A DNA stretch of 6,807 nt from an uncultured Planctomycetaceae bacterium (GCA_903927685.1 CAIYOB010000637.1:1-6807); one strand, 5' to 3'. Positions 1-5,125 are shown, counted from the stretch's first letter. Notes: generated by a model from the letters alone, not told the origin. Numbers and translations: made by a program.

Positions 1-127
1 CGGTCAAATTGGAGAAGGGGCCGCTGAGCAATTGCATCTGCACCGAACGGCCTTCGATGTGGGTGTTGCGGGTGGTAAAGCTTTGCTTGACGCCGCCCAG
101 GCCAATGCCGATTTCGGATGTTTCGTT
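1..127 (-). pseudogene. RatA/COQ10-like SRPBCC fragment, 5'-truncated and running off the left edge
   Basis: The minus strand reads an open frame of about 42 codons containing KQSFTTRN and, further on, LLSGPFSNLT. The SFTTRN block followed by a GPF-x-x-L block is the pattern of the RatA/COQ10 polyketide-cyclase-like family (E. coli RatA has FTTRN and DGPFKKL at the same spacing). Members bind ubiquinone or act as ribosome-association toxins; which applies here cannot be told. The roughly 60 N-terminal residues expected for the family are absent. Upstream of about position 127 the frame turns into low-complexity LVP repeats that coincide with the direct repeat at 132-153, so the gene appears cut by the element that starts there. 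The C-terminal part lies outside the window. Family match is from memory, moderate confidence; truncation is inferred from the abrupt loss of similarity. Confidence 0.5.
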
Positions 128-131
128 GTGA

Positions 132-153
132 GGTACAAGCAGTGGTACAAGCA
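132..153 (+). repeat. 10-bp direct repeat GGTACAAGCA x2 next to the left tRNA-Pro fragment
   Basis: GGTACAAGCA occurs at 132-141 and again at 144-153, separated by GT. It lies about 60 bp upstream of the tRNA-derived repeat at 211. Short direct repeats beside a tRNA-derived core are typical of arm-type binding sites of tyrosine integrases. That role is an inference; the repeat itself is directly seen. Confidence 0.5.
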
Positions 154-210
154 AGGATATGGCTCGTTGCAAGTCGTTGTCGGGAATCGGCTTAGAATTC
201 GTCGCTTGCA

Positions 211-255
211 GCTTTGGGAGCAGGAGGTCGAGAGTTCGAATCTCTCCGCCCCGAC
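211..255 (+). repeat. 3' half of a tRNA-Pro(TGG) gene; att-like copy 1
   Basis: This segment contains an anticodon loop TTTGGGA (213-219, anticodon TGG at 215-217), a 5-nt variable region, a perfect T arm (GAGAG, loop TTCGAAT at 235-241, CTCTC) and the 3' acceptor strand CGCCCCG plus discriminator A; CCA is not encoded. No matching 5' half precedes it: the required CGGGGCG acceptor strand and a D arm are missing and the anticodon stem pairs poorly. It is therefore a tRNA 3' fragment, as left by integrative elements that use tRNA genes as attachment sites. The first 32 nt recur at 4586-4617 with one mismatch (G226 versus T4601). Confidence 0.7.
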
Positions 256-360
256 TGTTTGAAAGTTGTGGCTGAGTCGCAACTTGCAACTGCCCGCCGG
301 ACCGGCAGCGCAGCGTGAGACGTGGTTGACTACCTCGCTTTTACCACAAGGGGAGACGCT

Positions 361-588
361 GCCATTCCGGTCAAACGAAAACCCGCCTATCTGCTGCACA
401 AGGCCACGGGCTAGGCCCGGGTGCGTTTTCACAAACGCGACATCTACTTGGGCAAGTACGGTTCCCGGAATCCCGGGACGGCTACGAAGAGGTCCTGGCG
501 GAGTGGTTCGCCGAGAACGACGGTCAATCCCTGACCTTGAGCATCGACGAATTGTGCATCCGGTTCATGAAGCACGCCGAAGTGTGCT
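361..588 (+). pseudogene. tyrosine integrase N-terminal remnant (stop and frameshift)
   Basis: Frame 361 reads VKRKPAYLLHKATG, a TAG stop at 412-414 where Gln or similar is expected, then ARVRFHKRDIYLGKYGS. Restoring one C near 464-467 continues the protein as PESRDGYEEVLAEWF (468 onward), then ENDGQSLTLSIDELCIR and FMKHAEV. PAYLLHK...ARV...YLGKYGSPES...EW...L-x-I-D-x-L...KHAE is the N-terminal region of planctomycete site-specific (phage-type) integrases, which bind arm DNA ahead of the catalytic domain. Similarity stops at about 588, so the core-binding and catalytic (R-H-R-Y) domains are gone. No convincing start codon is visible, although AAGGGGAG at about 348-355 looks like its ribosome site. 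Non-functional; it lies just downstream of tRNA-Pro copy 1, as an integrase next to an att site would. Confidence 0.65.
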
Positions 589-761
589 GGCTTGCCGGAA
601 GGCTGGGGAAATCCAGCTCGAACCATGGCCCGTCGTCGCCGTAGCGGTTGTTCTTGCCCGGCAGCGTGTCGCGGAACACGCGGGCGTAGGATGCCTCGCT
701 GATGTCGTCGAACATCTTGATGGTGCCGTTCCTTGTTCGGTCCAATCAGGCCGATCACGCT
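588..761 (-). pseudogene. unrecognised protein fragment with a frameshift
   Basis: On the minus strand one frame reads SVIGLIGPNK (761-732) and the next frame continues GTIKMFDDISEASYARVF, then RDTLPGKNNRYGDDGPWFE, then LDFPSLPAS. Removing one A near 730 joins them as GPNKDGTIKMF, which suggests a gene carrying a single-base insertion. The residue composition (mixed acidic, aromatic, glycine turns) is protein-like, unlike the neighbouring shadow frames. There is no start codon and the right-hand flank abuts the DUF1559 stop; the other end stops where the integrase remnant begins. I do not recognise the family. Could be a second gene of the same dead element. Confidence 0.35.
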
Positions 762-774
762 AGGGCGAGATACC

Positions 775-1938
775 TCAATCCAATGGCCGCAGAAGCTGGC
801 CGTCATTCCGGATTGCCACCCGGAGCAACATTGTCAAGTCCGTCGTCCCGGAAATGAACGGCACGGACCCATCCACGAAGGCGACCAGCAGGCCGCCGGG
901 GTGTGGTGACTGCAGCGGGTTGTTGATCCCGTGGTTCTCGCTGCAGCCTGGCAGCGGCTTGGCCCCCATCACCCGCTTGAAGTTCGGCGGATAGCGGACA
1001 GTCGTGATATTCCAGCAGTCGGCACCCCATGCCGCGGGCGGGCCGCCCGGCGTGCTCAGCTTCGGCACTGGATCAACCCGCGTTGTCCCGGACAGCCAGC
1101 CGCCTCCCGGCCCCGTGCCGCCGACGGTCCAGCCGGGATCGCCGTGGTACTTCTGGGACTTGGATCGGTTCTGGTCCAACAGCCAATCCGCCTGCTCGCC
1201 AACGATGATTGTGTACGAGGTGCCGTCCACGCAATCCGCCATACGCACATGCTCGCACGGAGGCAGCATGCCGCTGGACGTGACGATGCCGCCAGCCGCG
1301 GCCCCCGTGCCTTTCGCCGCGTTTTGGTACGGACGGCCCGTCGTCGGTGCGACAAGTCCAGGCTGGTAATCTTGCGACTTGGGGTCGATGTCGCAGCCGC
1401 CCGTGATGCCGACGTACGTGGGCAAGCAGATCGGTCCCGTCGGAGTCTCCATGACGGGGAGCGGAGTTGAGGGACAACGCAGAAAGTCCGGCACGAAACT
1501 ATCGAGGGAAAACGTCAAATTCTTCATTCCCTGGTTTCGATTGATGAACACAGGAGCCAGATCGCTCGCACAGAATTGGTGTCTGGTCGGAACGCCGGGA
1601 ACCTGGGTTGAGAGCACGAGGTCGTACACATTTCGCTGCTCACTGTACGGCATGATTCCGAACCACCAGGATGGCCCCAACGCAGCGTCGATCGGCGGAT
1701 TTCCACCGGGATTGTGGCCGGAGTGCATGACGCCCATCGGAAACACCTTGTACGTATCGTGGTAGTTCAGCAGCCCAAGAGTGATGTTCTTGAGTCTGTA
1801 AACGCACGAGGAACGGCCGGATTCTTGGCGAGACGCTTGGATCAGCAGCACCAGCAGGGCCAGCAGAACGCAAATGATCGTGACGACGGCGAACAATTCC
1901 CGGAGGGTGAAACCACGTCGCAATGGTCGTTTTCGCAT
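775..1938 (-). CDS. DUF1559 domain prepilin-type protein
   Basis: 387 aa. Start chosen at ATG 1938-1936: it gives a short basic leader MRKRPLRRG followed by the type IV prepilin cleavage site G9|F10-T-L-R-E14 and a hydrophobic helix (about residues 15-33), with purine-rich AAGGGA and GGGGGAGG upstream. An in-frame start 39 bp earlier would overlap the preceding coding end. After the helix come the QASRQE...RLKNI...LLNYHDTYKVFPMG block and, near the C-terminus, SPHPGG-x7-DGS (H346 to D356, the H-x9-DG signature). These define DUF1559 proteins, which are secreted or membrane-anchored pseudopilin-like proteins greatly expanded in planctomycetes; their function is unknown. The helix deviates from the usual family form LLLPAVQAARE: here it is LVLLIQASRQE, lacking the proline. 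Length is in the family range and the frame is intact. It starts 11 bp after the stop of the hsdS/hsdR chimera. Confidence 0.88.
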   Translation of the reverse strand: MRKRPLRRGFTLRELFAVVTIICVLLALLVLLIQASRQESGRSSCVYRLKNITLGLLNYHDTYKVFPMGVMHSGHNPGGNPPIDAALGPSWWFGIMPYSEQRNVYDLVLSTQVPGVPTRHQFCASDLAPVFINRNQGMKNLTFSLDSFVPDFLRCPSTPLPVMETPTGPICLPTYVGITGGCDIDPKSQDYQPGLVAPTTGRPYQNAAKGTGAAAGGIVTSSGMLPPCEHVRMADCVDGTSYTIIVGEQADWLLDQNRSKSQKYHGDPGWTVGGTGPGGGWLSGTTRVDPVPKLSTPGGPPAAWGADCWNITTVRYPPNFKRVMGAKPLPGCSENHGINNPLQSPHPGGLLVAFVDGSVPFISGTTDLTMLLRVAIRNDGQLLRPLD

Positions 1939-1949
1939 GGTCCGTTCCC

Positions 1950-2399
1950 TTACTCCTCCCCCACCCACTCCGCGCACAACGCCTCCGCCTGTTCCAGCAC
2001 CAACTTCGTCGCCTCCGCCTGGAGGTCGGGCGGGTAAACGTAATTGCGATTCAGCGAAGCCTGTGCGCTGCCCGAATTGAATCGTCTGAGGTCCAGATGT
2101 TGGAGGAAATAGTAGGCAAACCTCTCACTGTTTCCACGAAAATCGGTGACGTAAAGCACGGTGTTGTGCGCCCAGTAGTCCACGGGCGAGTACGACACCA
2201 CTCCCATTGATCCAACGCCGCTCCGTCCGACAGTGACCCCAGGCCCTCGTGCCAGGGCCGAGTCATGAAAGCCCGTGATTCCAGCGGACCCCATCACCGG
2301 GACCGTTCCAGAACGACGATCGGATGTCGTGAGATCATGGTCACGCTGAAGCGAGAGGAAGTCGCCCAGCGTGATTTCTCGCCACCCATCACCCGCCAT
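1950..2399 (-). pseudogene. hsdS: hsdS target-recognition domain fused to the hsdR C-terminal tail
   Basis: 149-codon open frame. Residues 1-121 (GWREITLGDFLSLQRDHDL, GTVPVMGSAGITGFHDSAL, GPGVTVGRSG, AHNTVLYVTDF, then SGSAQASLNRNYV) match the first target-recognition domain of type I specificity subunits, which choose the DNA sequence modified or cut by HsdM2-HsdS complexes. Residues 122-149 (YPPDLQAEATKLVLEQAEA, then LCAEWVGEE) instead resemble the extreme C-terminus of HsdR (DUF3387 type). The second TRD, both spacer helices and nearly all of hsdR are missing, so a deletion has joined the two genes in frame at a shared Tyr-Pro. HsdS is normally about 400 aa. The start is supported by GGAGGG 8 bp upstream and by overlap with the hsdM tail. 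The product cannot form a working specificity subunit. Confidence 0.8.
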
Positions 2400-2460
2400 A
2401 CCTCAAGCCCTCCAGGTTTGAGCGAATGGCCTTCTCCTTCCGCGACTCCGGAACGTGACC
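2389..2460 (-). pseudogene. hsdM: hsdM 3'-end remnant
   Basis: The frame ending at the TGA at 2391-2389 reads VPESRKEKAIRSNLEGLRY followed by GG. A charged helix ending in NL-x-GL-x-YG is how many type I methyltransferase subunits finish. Its stop overlaps the hsdS start codon (2399-2397) by 11 bp, the usual hsdM-hsdS coupling. The stretch ends upstream against the hairpin repeats at 2486. I infer this is the far end of the hsdM gene whose beginning lies at 3804-3364. The match is short, so identity rests largely on position. Confidence 0.45.
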
Positions 2461-2485
2461 TTGGATCGCGACGGCGGGGTGATTT

Positions 2486-2585
2486 GCCCCACAGGGGCTC
2501 CGGCCTTCAGCCCAGGGTTGGCCCGTAGGGCCTACCCTGGGGAATCGGCCCCGAACCAGACGCCAAACCCCAACGGGGTTTTGGC
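2486..2585 (+). repeat. REP-like three-hairpin unit, copy A
   Basis: Three hairpins in order. (a) GCCCC-ACA-GGGGC, 2486-2498. (b) A 31-nt bipartite hairpin, 2511-2541: outer arms CCCAGGGT and ACCCTGGG, one T/T mismatch, inner arms GGCCC and GGGCC, loop GTA. (c) AAACCCC-AAC-GGGGTTT, extendable to 2562-2585 with one bulged T. The block CGGCCTTCAG precedes hairpin b. Copy B at 2665-2763 has the same order in opposite orientation. Such paired imperfect palindromes resemble REP/BIME elements mobilised by Y1 transposases, one of which lies next to it. There is no T-tract, so this is not a classic intrinsic terminator. Confidence 0.85.
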
Positions 2586-2664
2586 CATGCCGCTCGGCGC
2601 CACTCATCGTCCGGGCGCAACGACCGTCCGCGTCCGGCGCTCGCGATCCCCCATTCCCGGCCGC

Positions 2665-2763
2665 AACCCCGTTGGGGTTCATGGGAACGGATGGCGAACG
2701 GCGGTCCCGGGGTAGCCGCTCCGCGGCAACCCCGGGCTGGAGGCCGCAATCGCGTTGCGATTG
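2665..2763 (-). repeat. REP-like three-hairpin unit, copy B (inverted)
   Basis: Read on the minus strand: (a) CAATCGC-AAC-GCGATTG (2763-2747); (b) outer arms CCCGGGGT and ACCCCGGG, one T/T mismatch, inner arms GCCGC and GCGGC, loop GGA (2736-2706); (c) AACCCC-AAC-GGGGTT (2679-2665). Over the 42 nt comprising hairpin b and its leader (2747-2706 against 2500-2541) I count 33 identities. All six stem differences form three compensated base pairs; the other three differences are in the loop or leader. Hairpin c is identical over 15 nt in both copies. About 79 bp without recognisable structure separate the units. Confidence 0.85.
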
Positions 2764-2833
2764 AAATTTGGCTGCTCCTTCGCGGCTGCGCGGTGGCGAA
2801 AAAGTCGCTGGTATCGTCATGCTCGCTCGTTGC

Positions 2834-3289
2834 TCAATCCCACACGTATCGTTCGTCAAATTCCACTTCGTGTTTGCGGAACAATCCCCGAAGTTCGTCT
2901 TGAAACGTCATGCGCCGGTGATGTTGCTCCTGGCCGTCAATATACTCGATGACGCGATCGCGATTGGAGTGGCTCACGGAAAATACTCCGTAACCGTTTT
3001 GCCAATGAAACTGGCGATATGCGTTACCCCGTTCGTGAACCCAGATGGAGGAAACTCGCTTGACCTCTTTCACCCAGTCGGCGATGGTCAAGGTGCGCCC
3101 GAATCGCGCCAGCAGGTGAACATGATCCTCAACACCACCAACACGAAGCGGGGCACATTCCAACGTCTTGGACACACCACCGAGATACTCGTGCAAGGCG
3201 TCGCGGAGGGCCTCGTCCTGCAGCAACGGGGCGCGGTCCCTGGTCGAGAAAACCAGGTGTAAGTACACGGCGGCCAGAGACTGTGGCAT
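2834..3289 (-). CDS. tnpA: IS200/IS605-family Y1 transposase
   Basis: 151 aa, apparently intact. HUH nucleases of this family cut and rejoin single-stranded DNA at hairpins through a single catalytic tyrosine. Visible features: N-terminal MPQSLAAVYLHLVFSTRDR, the metal-binding HUH motif within EDHVHLL (H56 and H58), WVKEVKR, WQNGYGVFSVSHSN, the catalytic tyrosine in VIEYIDGQEQHH (Y116), and the C-terminal FDERYVWD typical of this subgroup. Start chosen at ATG 3289-3287 because the family begins MPQSL and GAGGAAG sits 7-8 bp upstream; an upstream in-frame start adds 18 unrelated residues. There is no TnpB partner. It sits where the middle of hsdM should be, 71 bp from the REP-like doublet, so it may be the enzyme for those hairpins (RAYT-like role, inferred). 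Confidence 0.88.
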   Translation of the reverse strand: MPQSLAAVYLHLVFSTRDRAPLLQDEALRDALHEYLGGVSKTLECAPLRVGGVEDHVHLLARFGRTLTIADWVKEVKRVSSIWVHERGNAYRQFHWQNGYGVFSVSHSNRDRVIEYIDGQEQHHRRMTFQDELRGLFRKHEVEFDERYVWD

Positions 3290-3363
3290 GTAAGCTTCCT
3301 CATGGATCGGCACGCAAAGGGCAGCGTCAGTCAAAGAAAACAACGGTCCGCTTGACCGAGAGT

Positions 3364-3804
3364 TCAGCAGGCATGACGCAGTTCTCCCACGAACTTAGCC
3401 GCGTCAAGCCGTGGATTGTCCCGCTCGATGGCCACCATCGCATCGTCGATCAGCTTGCCGATGGTGGGCTGCTTGGCGTGGCCCTGCAGGTACGTCCAGC
3501 GGGCATCCTTGGGCACCCAAAACACGTTGGCGGCCAAATACTCGTCCCGGTCCTCCAGCACGGCATACCGCTGCTTGGCGTCCTTGACGTACCACTCGCT
3601 GTGCGGGTCGGCCGTGCCCGTTTCCAACTGCTGGTGATGTTCGTCGAACGCATCCGAGATGTACTTCAGGAAGATCAGCCCCAGCACGACGTGCTTGTAC
3701 TCGGCCGCGTCCATGTTGTTGCGCAGCTTGACCGCCGCCTGCCACAGCTTGGCCTCAAACCCCAAGTTCGCGCCGGTGTCGTTTGTCTTCTTTGCTTTCG
3801 CCAT
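3364..3804 (-). pseudogene. hsdM: type I methyltransferase HsdM, N-terminal fragment
   Basis: 146 aa where HsdM is normally about 480 or more. [38 protein letters not shown], then AFDEHH and later [19 protein letters not shown] is the helical N-terminal domain of HsdM (HsdM_N), which contacts HsdS and the DNA. The expected continuation after IERDNPRL is replaced by a short unrelated tail ([13 protein letters not shown]) and a stop. The S-adenosylmethionine-binding and NPPY catalytic motifs are absent from the whole window, so no methylation activity is possible. The ATG at 3804 is standard for the family (MAKAKK...); the ribosome site is weak. The transposase begins 74 bp downstream, and the apparent gene end reappears at 2389-2460. 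Confidence 0.85.
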
Positions 3805-4034
3805 CGGTCCCGTCGTTTCCTACGTCAAGGGCGATGTCGCCGCGCCCAGTCGCGCAATCCCGTCGAAGTGTTGGCCACGCATGGCCCAACCGGATACGCC
3901 GCAGCCTACCAAGTCGCTCGGCACTCAAAGGCCACAGCCTATCCGCTCCAAGTTCGGGTTTCAATCCTCTGCCCCCGGAAGTCTCGACGGCGTCGTCAAG
4001 GCGGGCCTGGCAGGGACCTCCGGCACATCGAAGA
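3805..4034. other. noncoding stretch upstream of hsdM
   Basis: 230 bp between the small membrane gene and the hsdM start. Open frames here look like shadows, with no family resemblance and no good ribosome sites. It presumably held the R-M promoter; I see no convincing -35/-10 pair. The only notable structure is the inverted repeat at 3870-3890. Confidence 0.4.
3870..3890. repeat. inverted repeat upstream of hsdM
   Basis: GTTGGCCA and TGGCCCAAC face each other around CGCA, giving 8 pairs with one bulged C. It lies 66 bp upstream of the hsdM start. It could be an operator or attenuator of the former R-M operon, but equally a chance palindrome in GC-rich DNA. Confidence 0.3.
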
Positions 4035-4418
4035 TCAAGAAACAGTCGCAGTTGGATTCGAAGACTGACTACGGCCGCTGGCCGGTTCGATACTGGCAGT
4101 TCGGTTCTCACTTTCCAGTTCAGCGTTCTTTCTTCTGACCGCTTCTCGATGCTGACGTTCCGCCTCTTCTTTCGTCGGTGGCCGAACGCCAGAAACTCCG
4201 GATGCCCACAGAATGCAGAACGGAAGATATGCGAGCAAGCACGTAATCCGAACTACTTCGCTGATCACGAAGTATTGTTCGCCAGTCAGCAGATCGAGCG
4301 GCCGAAGCGGTAGAGAGAAAACACCGAGGAGGAAAACGAAGAACGCAAAGTAAAGGCTGGGTTTGTACGGAGACTCCGTTCTCGTCGTCGCTTGGCCCAC
4401 TTGCGGGCGTCCAGGCAC
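4035..4418 (-). CDS. small two-pass membrane protein of unknown function
   Basis: About 127 aa if the GTG at 4418 is the start; a second GTG at 4400 is equally possible and no ATG is available. Two hydrophobic segments are clear: SLYFAFFVFLLGVFSLPL (about residues 22-39) and VRITCLLAYLPFCILWASGV (about 56-75). A charged, probably coiled tail follows (PPTKEEAERQHREAVRRKNA), then a Ser/Thr-rich end. The frame extends much further upstream, but that part is antisense to the iterons, the tRNA repeat and the gene at 4642 and reads as Arg/Ser-rich shadow, so the gene's own 5' end may have been replaced by recombination at the att-like site. I do not recognise a family. Neither start has a strong ribosome site, hence moderate confidence. 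Confidence 0.5.
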   Translation of the reverse strand: MPGRPQVGQATTRTESPYKPSLYFAFFVFLLGVFSLPLRPLDLLTGEQYFVISEVVRITCLLAYLPFCILWASGVSGVRPPTKEEAERQHREAVRRKNAELESENRTASIEPASGRSQSSNPTATVS

Positions 4419-4465
4419 AAGCTGGGAGACTACCGGATTCGCGACTCGCACTACCGAAAGGACTC

Positions 4466-4518
4466 GCAAGAATGGGCGTCTGCAAGAAGCCTGTCGTGCA
4501 AGAAACCGCTTGCAAAGC
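4466..4518 (+). repeat. GCAAGAA iterons at 16-bp spacing
   Basis: GCAAGAA occurs at 4466-4472, 4482-4488 and 4498-4504, exactly 16 bp apart, with a degenerate GCAAAGC at 4512-4518. The set lies about 70-120 bp upstream of the tRNA-derived repeat at 4586, comparable with the direct repeat ahead of copy 1. Regularly spaced short repeats beside an att core fit integrase or excisionase arm sites; this role is inferred. Confidence 0.45.
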
Positions 4519-4585
4519 CGAAACGAGCGGGTAAAATCGCGGAAAACCCCGGGAGAAACGGGCTTCTCGGCGTAACGCCAGAATC

Positions 4586-4617
4586 GCTTTGGGAGCAGGA
4601 TGTCGAGAGTTCGAATC
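4586..4617 (+). repeat. tRNA-Pro(TGG)-derived repeat; att-like copy 2
   Basis: Same 32 nt as 211-242 with a single difference (T at 4601). It contains the anticodon loop TTTGGGA (TGG at 4590-4592), the 3' anticodon strand, and the 5' strand and TTCGAAT loop of the T arm. It departs after the first base of the 3' T stem, so the T arm no longer closes and the acceptor strand is missing. It cannot be a functional tRNA. It is preceded by the small palindrome GGCG-TAA-CGCC. Confidence 0.65.
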
Positions 4618-4641
4618 CGCTTGATGGCACGGAGGTACATC

Positions 4642-5085
4642 ATGTCAGCCTGTGATCGGGACGAACTGCGTAAACGTCTGAAGAAACGCCGCCTCCAACT
4701 GGAGCGGGGCGAGCGACTGCCGCTGGTCAAAGTCAATCCGGCGTCGATTCGTACCATGGAACGGATTGCCGGGCGCCATGTCGATTTGCTGCAGAACATC
4801 GAAGCGGCGATCCTGGACTGTTATCGGCGCGACCCGGACAACGCGATCGACGACGCGAGCGTGCTCAAGGCGCTCCGGCAGTTTCTGTTGGGCAGGAAGC
4901 TCGATGATTCGCCGCAAGGGCTCCTTGTCGAAGCGTTGAATGCGGTTCGCGAGTTCCGGAGCGAGGTGCCGGACGAACTGTTCCGCGATGCGGTCCGGGT
5001 CGTTATGGCTTCGGTTGAGACGCATTCAACACTGTCGCGGGGCGAGACCTCGTATCTCGAATTCATCCAGGGATTCCTGTCCTGA
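4642..5085 (+). CDS. hypothetical protein, 147 aa
   Basis: Start chosen at ATG 4642 because GGAGG lies 6 bp upstream; an in-frame ATG at 4600 would translate the tRNA-derived repeat. The protein is soluble and looks all-helical: a strongly basic N-terminus (DELRKRLKKRRLQLERGERL), then NPASIRTMERIAGRHVDLLQ, an acidic middle (RRDPDNAIDDASVLKALRQF) and a C-terminus ending YLEFIQGFLS. No signal peptide, membrane segment, cysteine cluster or catalytic motif stands out. I do not recognise a family. It is the only plus-strand intact gene and begins 24 bp after tRNA-Pro copy 2. It is convergent with the sulfatase and lies just before a stray HsdR tail. Confidence 0.75.
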   Translation: MSACDRDELRKRLKKRRLQLERGERLPLVKVNPASIRTMERIAGRHVDLLQNIEAAILDCYRRDPDNAIDDASVLKALRQFLLGRKLDDSPQGLLVEALNAVREFRSEVPDELFRDAVRVVMASVETHSTLSRGETSYLEFIQGFLS

Positions 5086-5125
5086 TCGATTTCCGGTCTT
5101 CACCTTGCCCTGCTCCGCACCTGCC

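Larger units (their letters stand above)
211..4617. mobile_element. possible decayed integrative island between tRNA-Pro repeats
   Basis: The 32-bp tRNA-Pro-derived repeats at 211-242 and 4586-4617 are in direct orientation and bracket an integrase remnant, a collapsed type I R-M operon, a DUF1559 gene, a Y1 transposase and a small membrane gene. This is the architecture expected of an integrated tyrosine-recombinase element. Neither repeat is attached to a complete tRNA gene, and both have candidate arm repeats on their left side, so the two sites may instead be ends of different tandem or successive elements. Boundaries are inferred. Confidence 0.35.

Noticed and set aside
211..255. A functional tRNA-Pro gene
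   Set aside because: No D arm or matching 5' acceptor strand, and the anticodon stem does not pair properly.
32..262. Plus-strand 76-codon frame ending WEQEVESSNLSAPTV
   Set aside because: This ending is the well-known artefact of translating a tRNA 3' half; the first half is antisense to the RatA-like frame.
266..763. Plus-strand 165-codon frame
   Set aside because: Arg-rich shadow running across the integrase remnant in the wrong frame and antisense to the fragment at 588-761.
2389..2859. 156-codon minus-strand open frame across the hairpin doublet
   Set aside because: Most of it translates the palindromes into Gly/Arg/Pro-rich sequence; only the last 20-odd codons resemble a protein (hsdM tail).
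3955..3985. GGGTTTCAATCCTCTGCCCCC as another tRNA 3' end or CRISPR repeat
   Set aside because: The putative T stem does not pair, there is no second copy, and no spacer array is present.
3755..4111. 118-codon minus-strand frame overlapping the hsdM start
   Set aside because: Arg/Gly-rich, no family resemblance, and it overlaps hsdM in another frame.
4545..4570. GC-rich hairpin CCGGGAGAA/TTCTCGG as an intrinsic terminator
   Set aside because: The stem needs a 2-nt bulge and no T-tract follows on either strand.
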